From: Treponema sp.
GTDB lineage: Bacteria > Spirochaetota > Spirochaetia > Treponematales > Breznakiellaceae
DNA: 44,635 bases
Direction of reading: 5' to 3'
NCBI GenBank assembly: GCA_031257675.1
Contig: JAIROG010000062.1
Coordinates: 1 to 44,635, forward strand
Notes under the pieces: model-generated
Seen by the model: the letters and a program-made list of their open reading frames with translations, nothing else
Told to the model about the DNA's origin: nothing
Database searches by the model: none
Made by a program: the position numbers and the translations under genes
Shown: one piece after another, positions 33,941 to 43,306 of the stretch
How positions within the stretch are numbered: position 1 is the first letter of the stretch
How the letters are laid out: each line of letters starts with the position of its first letter

Positions 33941-33981
33941 AAAGGAGCGGACTGAGGCGCCGTCATGCCCTCCGCTCCTTT
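33941..33981 (-). terminator. Hairpin just after clpB
   Basis: AAAGGAGCGGA (33941-33951) pairs with TCCGCTCCTTT (33971-33981), 22 bp beyond the clpB stop. Only a short T-run follows on the minus strand, so termination would be partial. The rest of 33749-33940 shows no gene. Confidence 0.4.
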
Positions 33982-34003
33982 TGGCAGCCGCGCGCCTACG
34001 CCG

Positions 34004-36649
34004 CTATGCCAACACTTGCTTCTTAAAAATCAGCCCGGCTGCCGGGTCCGCAACCGGCGGCCCCGCCGCTTCCGGCGTTTTACTGGACGGCGCATCCACC
34101 AGCACCGTGTCGCCTTCCCTGACGCCGCCCGCGATGATAGCTTTGGCGAGCGGGTTCTCAAGTTCGCTCTGGATCGCCCGCTTCAAGGGGCGCGCTCCGA
34201 ACAGGGGATCGAAGCCGCGATCCGCAAGGAAGGTTTTCGCGGCGGGCGTGAGGTTCAGCGCGATTTTCCGCTCAAGCAGACGGTTTGCAAGCCGGTTAAG
34301 CTGTATGTCCACGATCTTCGTGATTTCGCTCATGCCAAGCCGCTTGAACACAACGGTTTCATCAATGCGATTGAGAAATTCAGGTTTGAAGCGTTGCTTT
34401 AGCAGTTCCATGAGCGCGTCTTTAAGCCCGTCGGAATTCTTCGCCTCCAGAATGACATCCGATCCGAGGTTGCTCGTCATAATGATGATCACATTTTTGA
34501 AGTCGACGACCCGTCCTTGACCGTCGGTGAGGCGCCCGTCATCCAGAATTTGCAGGAACACATTGAACACTTCCGGGTGGGCCTTCTCAATCTCGTCAAA
34601 AAGCGCCACGCTGTAGGGGCGGCGGCGTATGGCTTCGGTCAACTGCCCGCCTTGATCGTAGCCAACATACCCGGGCGGCGCGCCAATAAGCCGGCTCACC
34701 GAATGCTTTTCACCGTATTCGCTCATGTCGATGCGGGTAAGCGCTTTCTCGTCGTTGAACAGGAAGTCCGCCAGCGTTTTGGCAAGCTCGGTCTTGCCAA
34801 CGCCCGTAGGACCCAGAAACAGGAAGGATCCCAGCGGTCGGGTGATGTCCGAAAGCCCGGCTTTGTTCCGCCGTATGGCGTCTGCGACCGCGATCACCGC
34901 ATCCTCCTGACCCACGACCCGGCGGCTCAGCGCCCGCTCCAGTTCCAGATACTTCTGCAATTCGCCTGAAAGCATTTTCGATACGGGTATGCCCGTCCAT
35001 GACGACACAACGCCGGCTATATCTTCTTCAATCACCTCTTCACGGAGGAAGGCGCGATCTTTTTCGTTCTCATTGCCCTGTTTCGCCCCCATTTGTTCGG
35101 TCAAAGCCGCGAGTTTCTTTTGGGCTTCCGGTATCATGCCGTATTTGATCTCAGCGGCGCGGTTCAGATTGCCGTTCCGCTCCTGCTGGGCTTCTTCCCG
35201 CTTGAGTTCCTCGATCTGTTGCTTCAAATCCCGCACTTGCTGGACATTTTTTTTCTCGCTTTCCCAGCGGGCTTTCATGGCGTCCCGTTCAACGGTGATG
35301 TCCCCCAACTCTCTTTCCAGTTTCGAGAGGCGTTGCGTGGAAGCCGCATCCGTTTCCCGCGAAAGCGCCTGCTCTTCTATGGAGAGTTGCAACAGTTTGC
35401 GTTCAAGTTTGTCGAGTTCCGTTGGGCGGCTGTCCAACTCCATTTTGAGACGCGAGGCGGCTTCATCAACAAGATCAATAGCCTTGTCCGGCAAGAAGCG
35501 GCTTGTGATGTACCGGTCGGACAGCGTAGCCGCGGCGACAAGGGCTTCGTCCTTGATGCGCACGCCGTGATGCACCTCGTACCGCTCCTTGAGTCCGCGC
35601 AAGATGGCGACCGTGTCCTCAACTGAAGGTTCGGCCGTGTAGACCTGCTGGAACCGGCGCTCAAGAGCCGCATCCTTCTCAATGTACTTGCGGTACTCGT
35701 CAAGGGTGGTCGCGCCGATACAGCGCAGTTCCCCTCGGGCAAGCGCGGGTTTCAGCAGATTGGAAGCGTCAGTCGCCCCTTCCGCAGCGCCGGCGCCAAC
35801 AAGCGTATGCAGTTCGTCAATAAACAGGATGATCTTGCCTTCCGAAGACTGCACTTCGTGGATCACGGCTTTAAGCCGCTCCTCAAATTCGCCCCGGAAT
35901 TTCGCGCCCGCGACCAGCGCCCCCAGGTCCAGCGCGAGCAGCTTCTTGCCCTTCAGACCTTCCGGCACATCGCCCGCGACTATGCGCCGCGCAAGCCCTT
36001 CCGCAATGGCCGTTTTCCCCACGCCCGGCTCCCCGATAAGAACCGGATTGTTCTTGGTGCGCCGTGAAAGCACCTGCATCACGCGCCGTATCTCCTCGTC
36101 CCGCCCGATAACCGGATCGAGTTTTTCCTGACGCGCAAGCGCGGTCAGGTCGCGGCAGTACTTGTCGAGCGCCTGATACTTGTCTTCCGGGCTTTGATCC
36201 CTAACGCGGGTGTTGCCGCGCACCGCTTTCAACGCCTCAAGGACGGCGTTTTTGGTGACGCCGGCACGTACCAGAAGCTCGCCCGCCTTGGCGCCGCTTG
36301 CGCTTATGGCGAGCAGCAGATGCTCGGTTGACACGAATTCATCTTTGAGTGTCTCCGCCTCCGCCTCCGCCTTTGCCACAACCTTTCCGGCTGCTGAGGA
36401 AAGGTACAGTTGGGCGGCTTCTCCATATATTTTCGGATTTTTCTTGACAAGCTCGCCGACGCCGGCGATAAGTTGCTGGACGTTAGCCCCGATCCGTTCA
36501 ACGATAGGCGCGGCGACGCCGCCTTCCTGGGTGAGCAACGCGAGCAGAATATGCTCAATCTCAATTTGCGCATGATCCCCTTTCTGGGCGATGACGGACG
36601 CCTCGTTGAGCGCGTCCTGCGCTTTAATGGTAAGTTTGTCGTAATTCAT
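34004..36649 (-). CDS. clpB: ClpB disaggregase
   Basis: An 881-residue hexameric AAA+ chaperone that, with DnaK, extracts and refolds proteins from aggregates after heat stress. Domains: N-terminal repeats (1-145), first AAA module (Walker A GEPGVGKT, Walker [15 protein letters not shown]), the long coiled-coil middle domain (about 410-530) that distinguishes ClpB from ClpA/ClpC, and second AAA module (Walker [13 protein letters not shown], Walker [15 protein letters not shown], sensor MTSNLGS, arginine finger region [10 protein letters not shown]). It lacks the IGF/IGL loop for ClpP, as expected. Start ATG 36649 ([14 protein letters not shown]) gives the standard N-terminus; no Shine-Dalgarno precedes it. 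Confidence 0.97.
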   Translation of the reverse strand: MNYDKLTIKAQDALNEASVIAQKGDHAQIEIEHILLALLTQEGGVAAPIVERIGANVQQLIAGVGELVKKNPKIYGEAAQLYLSSAAGKVVAKAEAEAETLKDEFVSTEHLLLAISASGAKAGELLVRAGVTKNAVLEALKAVRGNTRVRDQSPEDKYQALDKYCRDLTALARQEKLDPVIGRDEEIRRVMQVLSRRTKNNPVLIGEPGVGKTAIAEGLARRIVAGDVPEGLKGKKLLALDLGALVAGAKFRGEFEERLKAVIHEVQSSEGKIILFIDELHTLVGAGAAEGATDASNLLKPALARGELRCIGATTLDEYRKYIEKDAALERRFQQVYTAEPSVEDTVAILRGLKERYEVHHGVRIKDEALVAAATLSDRYITSRFLPDKAIDLVDEAASRLKMELDSRPTELDKLERKLLQLSIEEQALSRETDAASTQRLSKLERELGDITVERDAMKARWESEKKNVQQVRDLKQQIEELKREEAQQERNGNLNRAAEIKYGMIPEAQKKLAALTEQMGAKQGNENEKDRAFLREEVIEEDIAGVVSSWTGIPVSKMLSGELQKYLELERALSRRVVGQEDAVIAVADAIRRNKAGLSDITRPLGSFLFLGPTGVGKTELAKTLADFLFNDEKALTRIDMSEYGEKHSVSRLIGAPPGYVGYDQGGQLTEAIRRRPYSVALFDEIEKAHPEVFNVFLQILDDGRLTDGQGRVVDFKNVIIIMTSNLGSDVILEAKNSDGLKDALMELLKQRFKPEFLNRIDETVVFKRLGMSEITKIVDIQLNRLANRLLERKIALNLTPAAKTFLADRGFDPLFGARPLKRAIQSELENPLAKAIIAGGVREGDTVLVDAPSSKTPEAAGPPVADPAAGLIFKKQVLA

Positions 36650-36655
36650 AAGAAA

Positions 36656-36684
36656 AAGATACAAAAATTCTGATTGGTTGGCAA
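36656..36684 (-). promoter_or_regulatory. Promoter of clpB placing +1 on the ATG
   Basis: TTGCCA (36679-36684), a 17-bp spacer and TATCTT (36656-36661). Only six bases (TTTCTT) lie between the -10 box and ATG 36649. No CIRCE or other heat-shock operator is visible nearby. Confidence 0.55.
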
Positions 36685-36726
36685 GAAAAAACGCAGTCCT
36701 GCGATGCGCCGCGTACGCGCCGCGCG

Positions 36727-37716
36727 TCAGTGCGGAAGCGCGGTTCGGCGCATCTTCTTTTTAGCGAGTTTTGATAAAAGCAGGAACACAAGCGCCGCCA
36801 GAATAAAAACCCGCTGACGGGGGGCGGCTTCTATCTTGTAACTGCTGGCGCCGGTCTCAGGCGCGAGGGATTTGATATATTTGGCAAGCGTATGCGCGGC
36901 GTCAGGGGCGTTGCCGTCAATAAAAACGCCGCCGGAACGTTCCGCGGCGTTCCGCAGAGCTTCCGTGTCGCGGGCGCTGACAATCGTCTTTTGTTCTGGC
37001 AGAAGCTCGCCGGTCTCACGGTCAAGCGTAATTCTTTGAGGAACAACGCCGCCTGCTTCCGTGCCGAAACCCATGGCGACCACGCTGACGCCTTCGTTCC
37101 GCGCCCTGTCTACCGCGGCTTGAAGCGAACCGGAGAGGGATTCGCCGTCTGAAAAAAGCGCGATGAGGCGTTTAGCGGGAAAGGAAGAAAGAAACGCCCT
37201 GCTTGACTCGTCAATGAGGCTTTCAAGATTGGTGCCTCTTCCGGTTTGCATACCGGACAAGAGGTTGTCGAGGAAAATATCTACGGCGTTGATGTCCCAG
37301 GTGAGGGGCAGCGCCAGAACCCCCCTGCCCTTGCCAAAAGCCGCCCCAATCCGCGCGTTTCCCATCAGCGAGACGGCTTCCCGCGCGACGGAAACCGCCC
37401 TTCCAAGCCGGGACGGTTCGATGTCGGCGACATCCATGCTCCTTGACACGTCAAAGGCGAACACCACGTCAACTCCGCGCTTGTATTCTACAACTGATCG
37501 CGCGCCCCAGCGCGGTCCGGCAAGCGCGATGATGGCGCAACAGAGAAAAAGCGTGAAAAAAACAGTGGAAAGTACAAAGCGCGTCTTGTGTTCTTTTTGC
37601 AGGAGGTTCAGGAGCTTCAATATTTTTCCGCGTCTATGATAATGGATCGCCTCAAGAATCACGAAGGGGATGAGCAGGATAAGACCGGCGAGAACAATGG
37701 GCGCGTCAAATGTCAT
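36727..37716 (-). CDS. batB: BatB-like membrane protein with von Willebrand A domain
   Basis: A 329-residue inner-membrane protein. Two N-terminal membrane helices (about 8-25 and 47-68) precede a vWA domain with a metal site DVSRSMD (about residue 89) and FSDGESLSG. One C-terminal helix ([16 protein letters not shown]) is followed by a short basic end. ATG 37716 overlaps the stop of the upstream gene (ATGA), a sign of coupled translation. Bat proteins in Bacteroides, Leptospira and related bacteria are linked with stress tolerance and envelope integrity; the molecular function is not settled. It is last in the operon. Confidence 0.85.
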   Translation of the reverse strand: MTFDAPIVLAGLILLIPFVILEAIHYHRRGKILKLLNLLQKEHKTRFVLSTVFFTLFLCCAIIALAGPRWGARSVVEYKRGVDVVFAFDVSRSMDVADIEPSRLGRAVSVAREAVSLMGNARIGAAFGKGRGVLALPLTWDINAVDIFLDNLLSGMQTGRGTNLESLIDESSRAFLSSFPAKRLIALFSDGESLSGSLQAAVDRARNEGVSVVAMGFGTEAGGVVPQRITLDRETGELLPEQKTIVSARDTEALRNAAERSGGVFIDGNAPDAAHTLAKYIKSLAPETGASSYKIEAAPRQRVFILAALVFLLLSKLAKKKMRRTALPH

Positions 37717-38708
37717 AGAAAAATCCCCGCGATGTACCGCCGGATAAGGCGAGCCGCCGCTATAAGAAAAACCGCCGCTATGACAAAAGCCGAATGTACG
37801 GGCCTCGTCTTGGTTACGGATCCGGATCGTTGGACGCTCAACTCCCGCTGGTCGAACAGGGCTAACGCTTGGGTGAACGTATCCGCTGACGGCGCCCCGA
37901 TATAAGTTCCGTTTCCCCGGCTTGCGATCTGTTTCAGTTTTTCAGGATCAAAACGAGATTCAAAAAAACCAGTTTTTCGCATCTTTGTAAAGGGATCAAT
38001 GTAATCAATGGGAATTTCTCCGCTTGATCCAACGGCGATGACCCAAAGATTGACCCCAAGCTCAGGGAAAATGCCGGCTGCGGTCGCGGGGTTTACTGAG
38101 CCGGCGTTGTTTTCGCCGTCCGTGATGAGCGCCACGGCTTTTTGGTCCGCGTTTGAACCGCTGATGTGCAGCCCCGCAATGGCAAGCCCTAAGCCCAGCG
38201 CGGTGCCGTCTCCCAGTTCGCCAAGTCTCAAGGCGTCAAGTCGGGAAAAGAGCGCCTCGCGGTCAACGGTCGGCGGCACGAGGAGGCTTGCGTCTTTGCC
38301 CACCGCAACCAGCCCTATGTTGTCCGAGGGGCGCCGTTCCGCAAAATCGCGCACCAGGTCCTTGCTCGCGTCAAAGCGGTTTTTGTTGTTCATGTCCATG
38401 CCCGCCATGCTGGGGCTTATGTCAAGCACGAAAATAATATCCGCGCCCCGCGAAAGCCAGACGGTTTGGCTGGACAGGAAGAGGGGGCCCGTAGCCGCGA
38501 TGAAGAGCGACAGTATGCCGATGCGCTCCGCGCCGCGCAACGCTTTTATAAGCAGCGAGAAACTGTACGGAGGTTTGAACGGCGCGCCTCCCGGAGGACC
38601 AAGCGGTACGTCTATGACGAGCGCGTCTTTTGTCAGGCGGGAAAGAAACGGAAGCGCAATAAAGGTGAGAATTCCCGCAATGACAAAGAAAGGGCGCTCA
38701 AACGCCAT
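37713..38708 (-). CDS. batA: BatA-like membrane protein with von Willebrand A domain
   Basis: A 331-residue paralogue of the next gene. Helices at about 6-22 and 63-82 are followed by a vWA domain with the complete DxSxS metal motif (VLDISPSMAGMD) and ALITDGENNAGS. A C-terminal helix (SAFVIAAVFLIAAARLI) ends the protein. The frame is open upstream; I choose ATG 38708, which gives MAFERPFFVIAGI and overlaps the upstream gene by 11 bp. No strong Shine-Dalgarno is seen, so translation probably relies on coupling. The pair BatA/BatB likely acts as a membrane complex. Confidence 0.85.
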   Translation of the reverse strand: MAFERPFFVIAGILTFIALPFLSRLTKDALVIDVPLGPPGGAPFKPPYSFSLLIKALRGAERIGILSLFIAATGPLFLSSQTVWLSRGADIIFVLDISPSMAGMDMNNKNRFDASKDLVRDFAERRPSDNIGLVAVGKDASLLVPPTVDREALFSRLDALRLGELGDGTALGLGLAIAGLHISGSNADQKAVALITDGENNAGSVNPATAAGIFPELGVNLWVIAVGSSGEIPIDYIDPFTKMRKTGFFESRFDPEKLKQIASRGNGTYIGAPSADTFTQALALFDQRELSVQRSGSVTKTRPVHSAFVIAAVFLIAAARLIRRYIAGIFL

Positions 38709-39597
38709 GGTTTTTACCCGGCGCCGGTTTGCCCGCATTGTCCAGAGCGGAAATGTAGTTGTACACATCGTCAAGCGCGCTGGCTATATCCGATTGTGAA
38801 ACGCTTTGCGCATTGAAGCGCAGTGTATCCCACCGGCGGAACATGCGGGACAGCGGCGCTCCATGCTCCAGACCGGCGAATTCCGCGGCGCTCATGGCGA
38901 GGCAGCCGGCGCCGGTAAAACGGGTCAGGAACCGCCTGAATTGCGCGGAAAGGAGGTCGAGCGCCGCGCCGTCTTTTTCCGGTTGTTTCCGCAGTTTTAC
39001 GATAAAACGCTTCATGCTGAGGACAAGATAGCGTTGGAAGAGGCTTTTCCGTACGTTTACAAAACGGTTCGTCCAGAAAAGCCGCAATCCAATGCCGAAG
39101 ATCAGAAGCGACATGACCATGGCGACGCTTCCGTAGATGAAACGCGCGGTGCCCGGCGCCAAGATCGGCGCGGCGGGCGCGGAAAGCGTCATGGAAGACG
39201 GCTCCAATATGGAAGCGACCACAGCCTCTAGTCCGGTGAAGTCTGGAAATCCCGGCGCCTGTATGACCGGAAATTCAATTTTCCCAGGTGTATACGCGGT
39301 GAATTCAACAGCAAGTTGCGCGTCGCCCCCTTTGCGCTCAAGGGTTATCTTGTGCAACACAAGATCATCGGACGTTTCCGGCGCCTCAATGGACATCGGC
39401 TGAAAGCCCGCGTCCGCCGTTCCTAGAGGCGCGACCAGCGTCGCCCTGTCCCCCACAAATACAATCTGGGGAATGAGGTAGGCGTTATCGGCGGCGCGGG
39501 CAAGGGGCGGAAGCAGAACAAGAGACGCGCAGAACAGCGCCCTGCTTTTCCCAGCCCGGCTTTTTACGCCCGGACACGCTGAACACGCCGAATTCAT
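38698..39597 (-). CDS. Bat-operon exported membrane protein of unknown function
   Basis: A 299-residue protein. ATG 39597 overlaps the previous stop as TGATG (GTG 39600 is possible). Residues 18-37 form a signal peptide ending LARAA. The following 120 residues are a beta-rich periplasmic region (VFVGDRATLVAPLGT, KIEFPVIQAPGFPDF). A membrane helix near 150-172 (IYGSVAMVMSLLIFGIGLRL) precedes a cytoplasmic helical domain of about 110 residues. Position and layout match the BatD/DUF4381-like slot between DUF58 and BatA, but I cannot assign a family. Confidence 0.7.
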   Translation of the reverse strand: MNSACSACPGVKSRAGKSRALFCASLVLLPPLARAADNAYLIPQIVFVGDRATLVAPLGTADAGFQPMSIEAPETSDDLVLHKITLERKGGDAQLAVEFTAYTPGKIEFPVIQAPGFPDFTGLEAVVASILEPSSMTLSAPAAPILAPGTARFIYGSVAMVMSLLIFGIGLRLFWTNRFVNVRKSLFQRYLVLSMKRFIVKLRKQPEKDGAALDLLSAQFRRFLTRFTGAGCLAMSAAEFAGLEHGAPLSRMFRRWDTLRFNAQSVSQSDIASALDDVYNYISALDNAGKPAPGKNHGV

Positions 39598-40532
39598 CAC
39601 CGCCTCCTGCTTTTGAAAAAGCGGATAAAAGAGGCGGCCGCATCCTCTTTGGTGGAAAGTTCAAAAGGCGATGCGCCGGCGCGTCTCGTGATCGCCTTCC
39701 ATGCGTCCCCGCGATCTCTGTGCCAGTTCTCCCATGCGGCGCGGAATGAGGCGAGCGCGGTCGGCGCATGGATTTTGGCGCCTGTTTCAGGGTCTTCCAT
39801 GACGACAAGCCCCGCGTTATAAAGAATCGCGTCAAGCGGATCCGTTATCCTTATGGCGACGACATCGTGTTTCCGGCAGAGTCTGCCCATCTCCTGCTCC
39901 CAGTTCATGCAAAAAAAATCGGATATAACAAAGATGAGGCTGCGCCGTTTCAGAATATGTTCCAATCCGGCAAGCGCCGCGCCCAGATTGCTGCTTCTTT
40001 CTCCGGCTTGGGTCTCTTTTCTTTCCGGCATATTCCCATATTTCGCGTGTCTCACGTCCGGATTCGCGTCAATGCCGCTCTCCCGCAACGCGCCGGTGAC
40101 GACCGCGAGCGTATGGGGACTGCCCTTGGCAGCCGGAAACATTTTGGAGATTTCCCTGTCGAAAAAAACGGCCCCAAGCCGCTGCCCGGAACGCTCAGAA
40201 GAAAAGGCAAGCAGCGTCGCGGCTAAAACGGCTTGCTCCGATCTTTTCATCACGCTTCCGCACCGCATGGACGCGGAGCAATCAAGCGCTATAAACACCG
40301 AAAGCTCTCTTTCTTCGCGGTACATTTTTACATAGGGGGTGCCGAACCTCGCGCTTACATTCCAGTCAATGGAGCGGATATCGTCCCCCATCTCGTAGCG
40401 CCGAACCTCGTCAGCCTCTATGCCCTGCCCCCGAAACACGGAGCGAAAGCCGCCCGCCAAAAGGTCTTCCGCCAAAACCGATGCGACAATGGGGAAGGCG
40501 GTGATCTTCCGCAACAGTTCGTGTCTGGTCAT
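39597..40532 (-). CDS. DUF58 protein (Bat/MoxR-linked)
   Basis: A 311-residue cytoplasmic protein with the DUF58 hallmark RRYEMGDDIRSIDWNVSAR (about residue 43-62), then YVKMYREERELSVFIALDCS, which begins a vWA-like fold (DCSASM). ATG 40532 overlaps the rhomboid stop (ATGA). DUF58 genes normally sit after a MoxR AAA+ ATPase gene, and the products probably act together on envelope or metal-insertion tasks. Here no moxR gene is present in the operon. Confidence 0.88.
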   Translation of the reverse strand: MTRHELLRKITAFPIVASVLAEDLLAGGFRSVFRGQGIEADEVRRYEMGDDIRSIDWNVSARFGTPYVKMYREERELSVFIALDCSASMRCGSVMKRSEQAVLAATLLAFSSERSGQRLGAVFFDREISKMFPAAKGSPHTLAVVTGALRESGIDANPDVRHAKYGNMPERKETQAGERSSNLGAALAGLEHILKRRSLIFVISDFFCMNWEQEMGRLCRKHDVVAIRITDPLDAILYNAGLVVMEDPETGAKIHAPTALASFRAAWENWHRDRGDAWKAITRRAGASPFELSTKEDAAASFIRFFKSRRR

Positions 40533-41089
40533 TCTCGCGTTTCGGAACGGTTGAGGAACCCAAACAGGCTCCCCAGAAAGCCTCCGACTATGTGGGCGAA
40601 TTGCGAAATTGAATCTTGTTGAAAGATCTGCACGATTTGTTCTCCCAGATAGAGAATCAGCACCAAAATAAACGTGAGGGGAATTTCGCCCTTCTGAATG
40701 TTGGTGAAAGATGCGAGGAGGATCATCATAAAAACAACGCCTGACGCGCCGAGCAAGCTGGTCGGGAAAAAAAACACGTTGAGCAGTCCGGTTGCAAGCG
40801 CCGTAATGGACATCATAAAAAGCATGTCCAGCGAACCGTGATTTTCTTCAAGCATGGGTCCAACCAGCAGGATGATCGAGAAATTGCCGATTAAGTGGGT
40901 CCAGTCCGCATGTCCGATGACATGGGTGAAAAGGTTGACGATGTTCTTTGGAAAAGAAAACGCCCCCTGTCCCGGAACCATAAACCATGTGGCGATGAGA
41001 TTGGGAGACACAAACTGATTTAAAAGCAACACTCCCGCGCATATAAAAGCAAACGTCAGAACAACAGGCGAGTTGTATTTAAGACGCAT
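40529..41089 (-). CDS. Rhomboid-family intramembrane serine protease
   Basis: A 186-residue six-helix membrane protein. ATG 41089 follows AAGGAGG. The catalytic serine is in LLGASGVVFMM (GASG) and the catalytic histidine in QFAHIVGGFLGSLFGF; HLIGNFSIILL supplies the upstream conserved His and Asn. It should cleave single-pass membrane proteins within the bilayer. The stop overlaps the DUF58 start, so it is expressed with the Bat genes, whose single-helix members could be substrates; this is inference. It lies 31 bp after xth. Confidence 0.88.
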   Translation of the reverse strand: MRLKYNSPVVLTFAFICAGVLLLNQFVSPNLIATWFMVPGQGAFSFPKNIVNLFTHVIGHADWTHLIGNFSIILLVGPMLEENHGSLDMLFMMSITALATGLLNVFFFPTSLLGASGVVFMMILLASFTNIQKGEIPLTFILVLILYLGEQIVQIFQQDSISQFAHIVGGFLGSLFGFLNRSETRE

Positions 41090-41099
41090 AAGGCCCTCC

Positions 41100-41179
41100 T
41101 TACTGGGATTCAGATAAATTTCAACCGGACAATGATCCGATGCCGGGACTCAAATAAATTTCGACCGGACAATGATCCG
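41100..41179. repeat. 40-bp tandem duplication at the 3' end of xth
   Basis: Units 41100-41139 and 41140-41179 differ at about 6 of 40 positions. Each covers the coding for DHCPVEIYL. As 40 is not divisible by 3, the second unit is read in another frame and ends the gene early. Confidence 0.8.
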
Positions 41180-41921
41180 AGCCGAACACGTCGCTTCGTA
41201 TGACGGATTTTTCCACGCGGGGCAGGAAGCCTTTGTCAACGCAGTGGTAATCTATGCGCCATCCGACATTGCGCTCGCGCGCGCCGCCGCGATACGTCCA
41301 CCAACTGTAATGACCGGGCTCGCCCGGATGAAAATGCCGGAAGACATCAATGTAGCCGGCCGCAAGCCACGCATCCATCCACGCGCGTTCTTCCGGCAAA
41401 AAGCCGGAATTGCCCTCGTTTTCCGCGGGGCGGGCGAGGTCTATGTATTCATGGGCGATGTTGTAGTCCCCGCACAGCACGATGCGCCGCCCCTGTTCAA
41501 CAAGCGCGTCGCAATGTTTGAGCATGGCCACGCAAAACGCGAGTTTATATGGAAGTCGCGCTCCTCCCTCTTGGGCGTTGGGGAAATAGGCGCAAATCAG
41601 GGAAAAATCCGGGTAATCGGCTTGCAAAACCCTGCCTTCATCGTCAAACTCGCTTAACCCCAGGTTTTGCGTTCTAAGCGGCTCAATTTTGCTGAAAATC
41701 GCCGTGCCGGAATACCCCTTCTTTTTCGCGCTCGCCCAGTACGTGAAATAGGGCGCGCCCGCATTGTCAACCGGATTGAGCAGTTCTTTTGACAACTGAC
41801 CGGGTTCCGCCTTGGTCTCCTGCAAACAGAGCATGTCCGGCGATTCATTGCGAAGCCATTGCAAAAACCCCTTTTTCTCAACCGCGCGAACACCGTTTAC
41901 ATTCCATGATAGTATTCTCAT
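41121..41921 (-). CDS. xth: Exodeoxyribonuclease III / AP endonuclease
   Basis: A 266-residue Mg-dependent nuclease that cuts DNA at abasic sites and removes 3' blocking groups in base-excision repair. Motifs: ILSWNVNGVRA (Asn7), LQETKAE (metal Glu), GYSGTAIFSK, CGDYNIAHEYIDLA (active Asp and Asn), WRIDYHCVD, and the catalytic SDHCPVEIYL at the C-terminus. The last residues (SPGIGSLSG) come from a 40-bp tandem duplication; the natural end lies in the downstream unit. All catalytic residues precede it, so activity is likely kept. It starts the operon with the rhomboid and Bat genes. Confidence 0.95.
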   Translation of the reverse strand: MRILSWNVNGVRAVEKKGFLQWLRNESPDMLCLQETKAEPGQLSKELLNPVDNAGAPYFTYWASAKKKGYSGTAIFSKIEPLRTQNLGLSEFDDEGRVLQADYPDFSLICAYFPNAQEGGARLPYKLAFCVAMLKHCDALVEQGRRIVLCGDYNIAHEYIDLARPAENEGNSGFLPEERAWMDAWLAAGYIDVFRHFHPGEPGHYSWWTYRGGARERNVGWRIDYHCVDKGFLPRVEKSVIRSDVFGSDHCPVEIYLSPGIGSLSG

Positions 41922-41932
41922 AACTCAGGGAA

Positions 41933-41961
41933 AGTATAAAACAATTCGAGTTTTATGACAA
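41933..41961 (-). promoter_or_regulatory. Promoter of the xth-rhomboid-Bat operon
   Basis: TTGTCA (41956-41961), a 17-bp spacer and TATACT (41933-41938). The expected start leaves a leader of only about 5 nt before ATG 41921, with no Shine-Dalgarno. Confidence 0.65.
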
Positions 41962-42025
41962 GGTTGCGACGGCGATTGGCGCGCTTTTCCGTTTCCAGAT
42001 CGTTTTCCGCTCGTTTTCTGATCGC

Positions 42026-42054
42026 TTCCCATTTTCTTATTTTTGTGCTACAGT
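42026..42054 (+). promoter_or_regulatory. Extended -10 promoter of the EamA gene
   Basis: TTCCCA (42026-42031), a 17-bp spacer and TGC-TACAGT (-10 at 42049-42054). Seven bases (CTCCGCC) separate it from ATG 42062, predicting a leaderless or one-base leader mRNA. Confidence 0.5.
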
Positions 42055-42061
42055 CTCCGCC

Positions 42062-43072
42062 ATGAACAAGAAAGCGTTCCGCTCTGACCTGCTCCTGTTG
42101 CTCACCGCGTTTCTGTGGGGATTCGGGTTCGTAGCCCAGAGATCTGGCATGCGCTATGTGGGTCCATTTACGTTTAACGGAGTGCGGTTTTTACTGGGAA
42201 GCCTTTCCCTCGCGCCCATTCTTTTTTTTCGCAAGCGCAACGGGAGGGTTGAAGATCATGCCAATACGGCCGGGGCGTACATCCGTTCATGTCTTATCGC
42301 CGGAACGATTCTTTTTTTTGCGGTTACGATTCAGCAGATCGGCGTCATGTTTACCACAGCGGGCAACGCCGGTTTTATCACGGGGCTGTATGTGGCGCTT
42401 GTCCCCATTCTGGGCGCTTTTTTGGGGCGGAAGACCGGCGTTTTCACATGGATAGGCGCGTTTCTCACCGTGCCGGGCATGTACCTCATCAGCGCGGCAA
42501 GCCTTGACTCCGTAAACATAGGCGATGTCATCACGCTCGCCAGCGTGTTCTTCTGGGCGGTTCACGTGCTTTTGATAGACCGCCTTGTGCGGCGGAACGA
42601 TCCGCTGCGGCTTTCCATAGGGCAGTTCACCGTATGCGGCGTTCTCTGTCTGATCTTCACCTTCGCGCTCGAACCGCGCTTGAACGGCATTATGGCGCGG
42701 ATGTTGCCTGACCTGCTCGAAAAGGAGGCGTTCACTTGGAAAATCCTCCCTGTCCTCATAGCGAATATTGGAAGCGCGGCGGCGCGGGCGGACATGCGGT
42801 CCCTGTCCAACATACTCATACCCATTCTTTACGGCGGGCTTCTCTCGGTCGGCGTCGCCTATACGCTGCAAGTCGTGGCTCAAAAAAACGCCCCGCCCGC
42901 GCATGCCACGATCATCCTCTGCCTTGAGGGAAGTTTCGCGGCGTTGGGCGGAATTCTTATCCTTCACGAGCAGTTGCGGCGCTGGACGCTCCCCGGTTTT
43001 GCGCTTATGCTTGCCGGCATGCTTGTCAGCCAGTGGGAAGTGATACGGGAGAAGCGCGGCGGCGCATTTTGA
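42062..43072 (+). CDS. EamA/DMT-family transporter
   Basis: A 336-residue membrane protein with about ten helices in two EamA repeats. The first is about 8-150 (LLLLTAFLWGFGFVAQRSGM, TTAGNAGFITGLYVALVPIL) and the second about 155-325 (DVITLASVFFWAVHVLLID, HATIILCLEGSFAALGGILI, with LHEQL). The drug/metabolite transporter superfamily exports or imports amino acids, nucleosides or other metabolites; the substrate cannot be told from sequence. No Shine-Dalgarno precedes ATG 42062. It is divergent from xth with adjacent promoters. Confidence 0.88.
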   Translation: MNKKAFRSDLLLLLTAFLWGFGFVAQRSGMRYVGPFTFNGVRFLLGSLSLAPILFFRKRNGRVEDHANTAGAYIRSCLIAGTILFFAVTIQQIGVMFTTAGNAGFITGLYVALVPILGAFLGRKTGVFTWIGAFLTVPGMYLISAASLDSVNIGDVITLASVFFWAVHVLLIDRLVRRNDPLRLSIGQFTVCGVLCLIFTFALEPRLNGIMARMLPDLLEKEAFTWKILPVLIANIGSAAARADMRSLSNILIPILYGGLLSVGVAYTLQVVAQKNAPPAHATIILCLEGSFAALGGILILHEQLRRWTLPGFALMLAGMLVSQWEVIREKRGGAF

Positions 43073-43306
43073 TAAACATGCTCAAATATATGCGGTTTCG
43101 TCATGATTCCTAATCTTTACAAAACTAAGCGCGCGCGAAGCCATTGAAACATGGGGAGAACGACGGGCGGAAATTAAACAAAGGGGCGCATGAGCGGCGG
43201 TAAAATTGCGTATTACCGCGGTAAAACGGGTCCTGAGGAAAAAGTCCTGAAATCAAATCCATCGGCTTCAACCGCAGGCGTGTCTGTCAGCGGCCGGCCG
43301 CATAGC

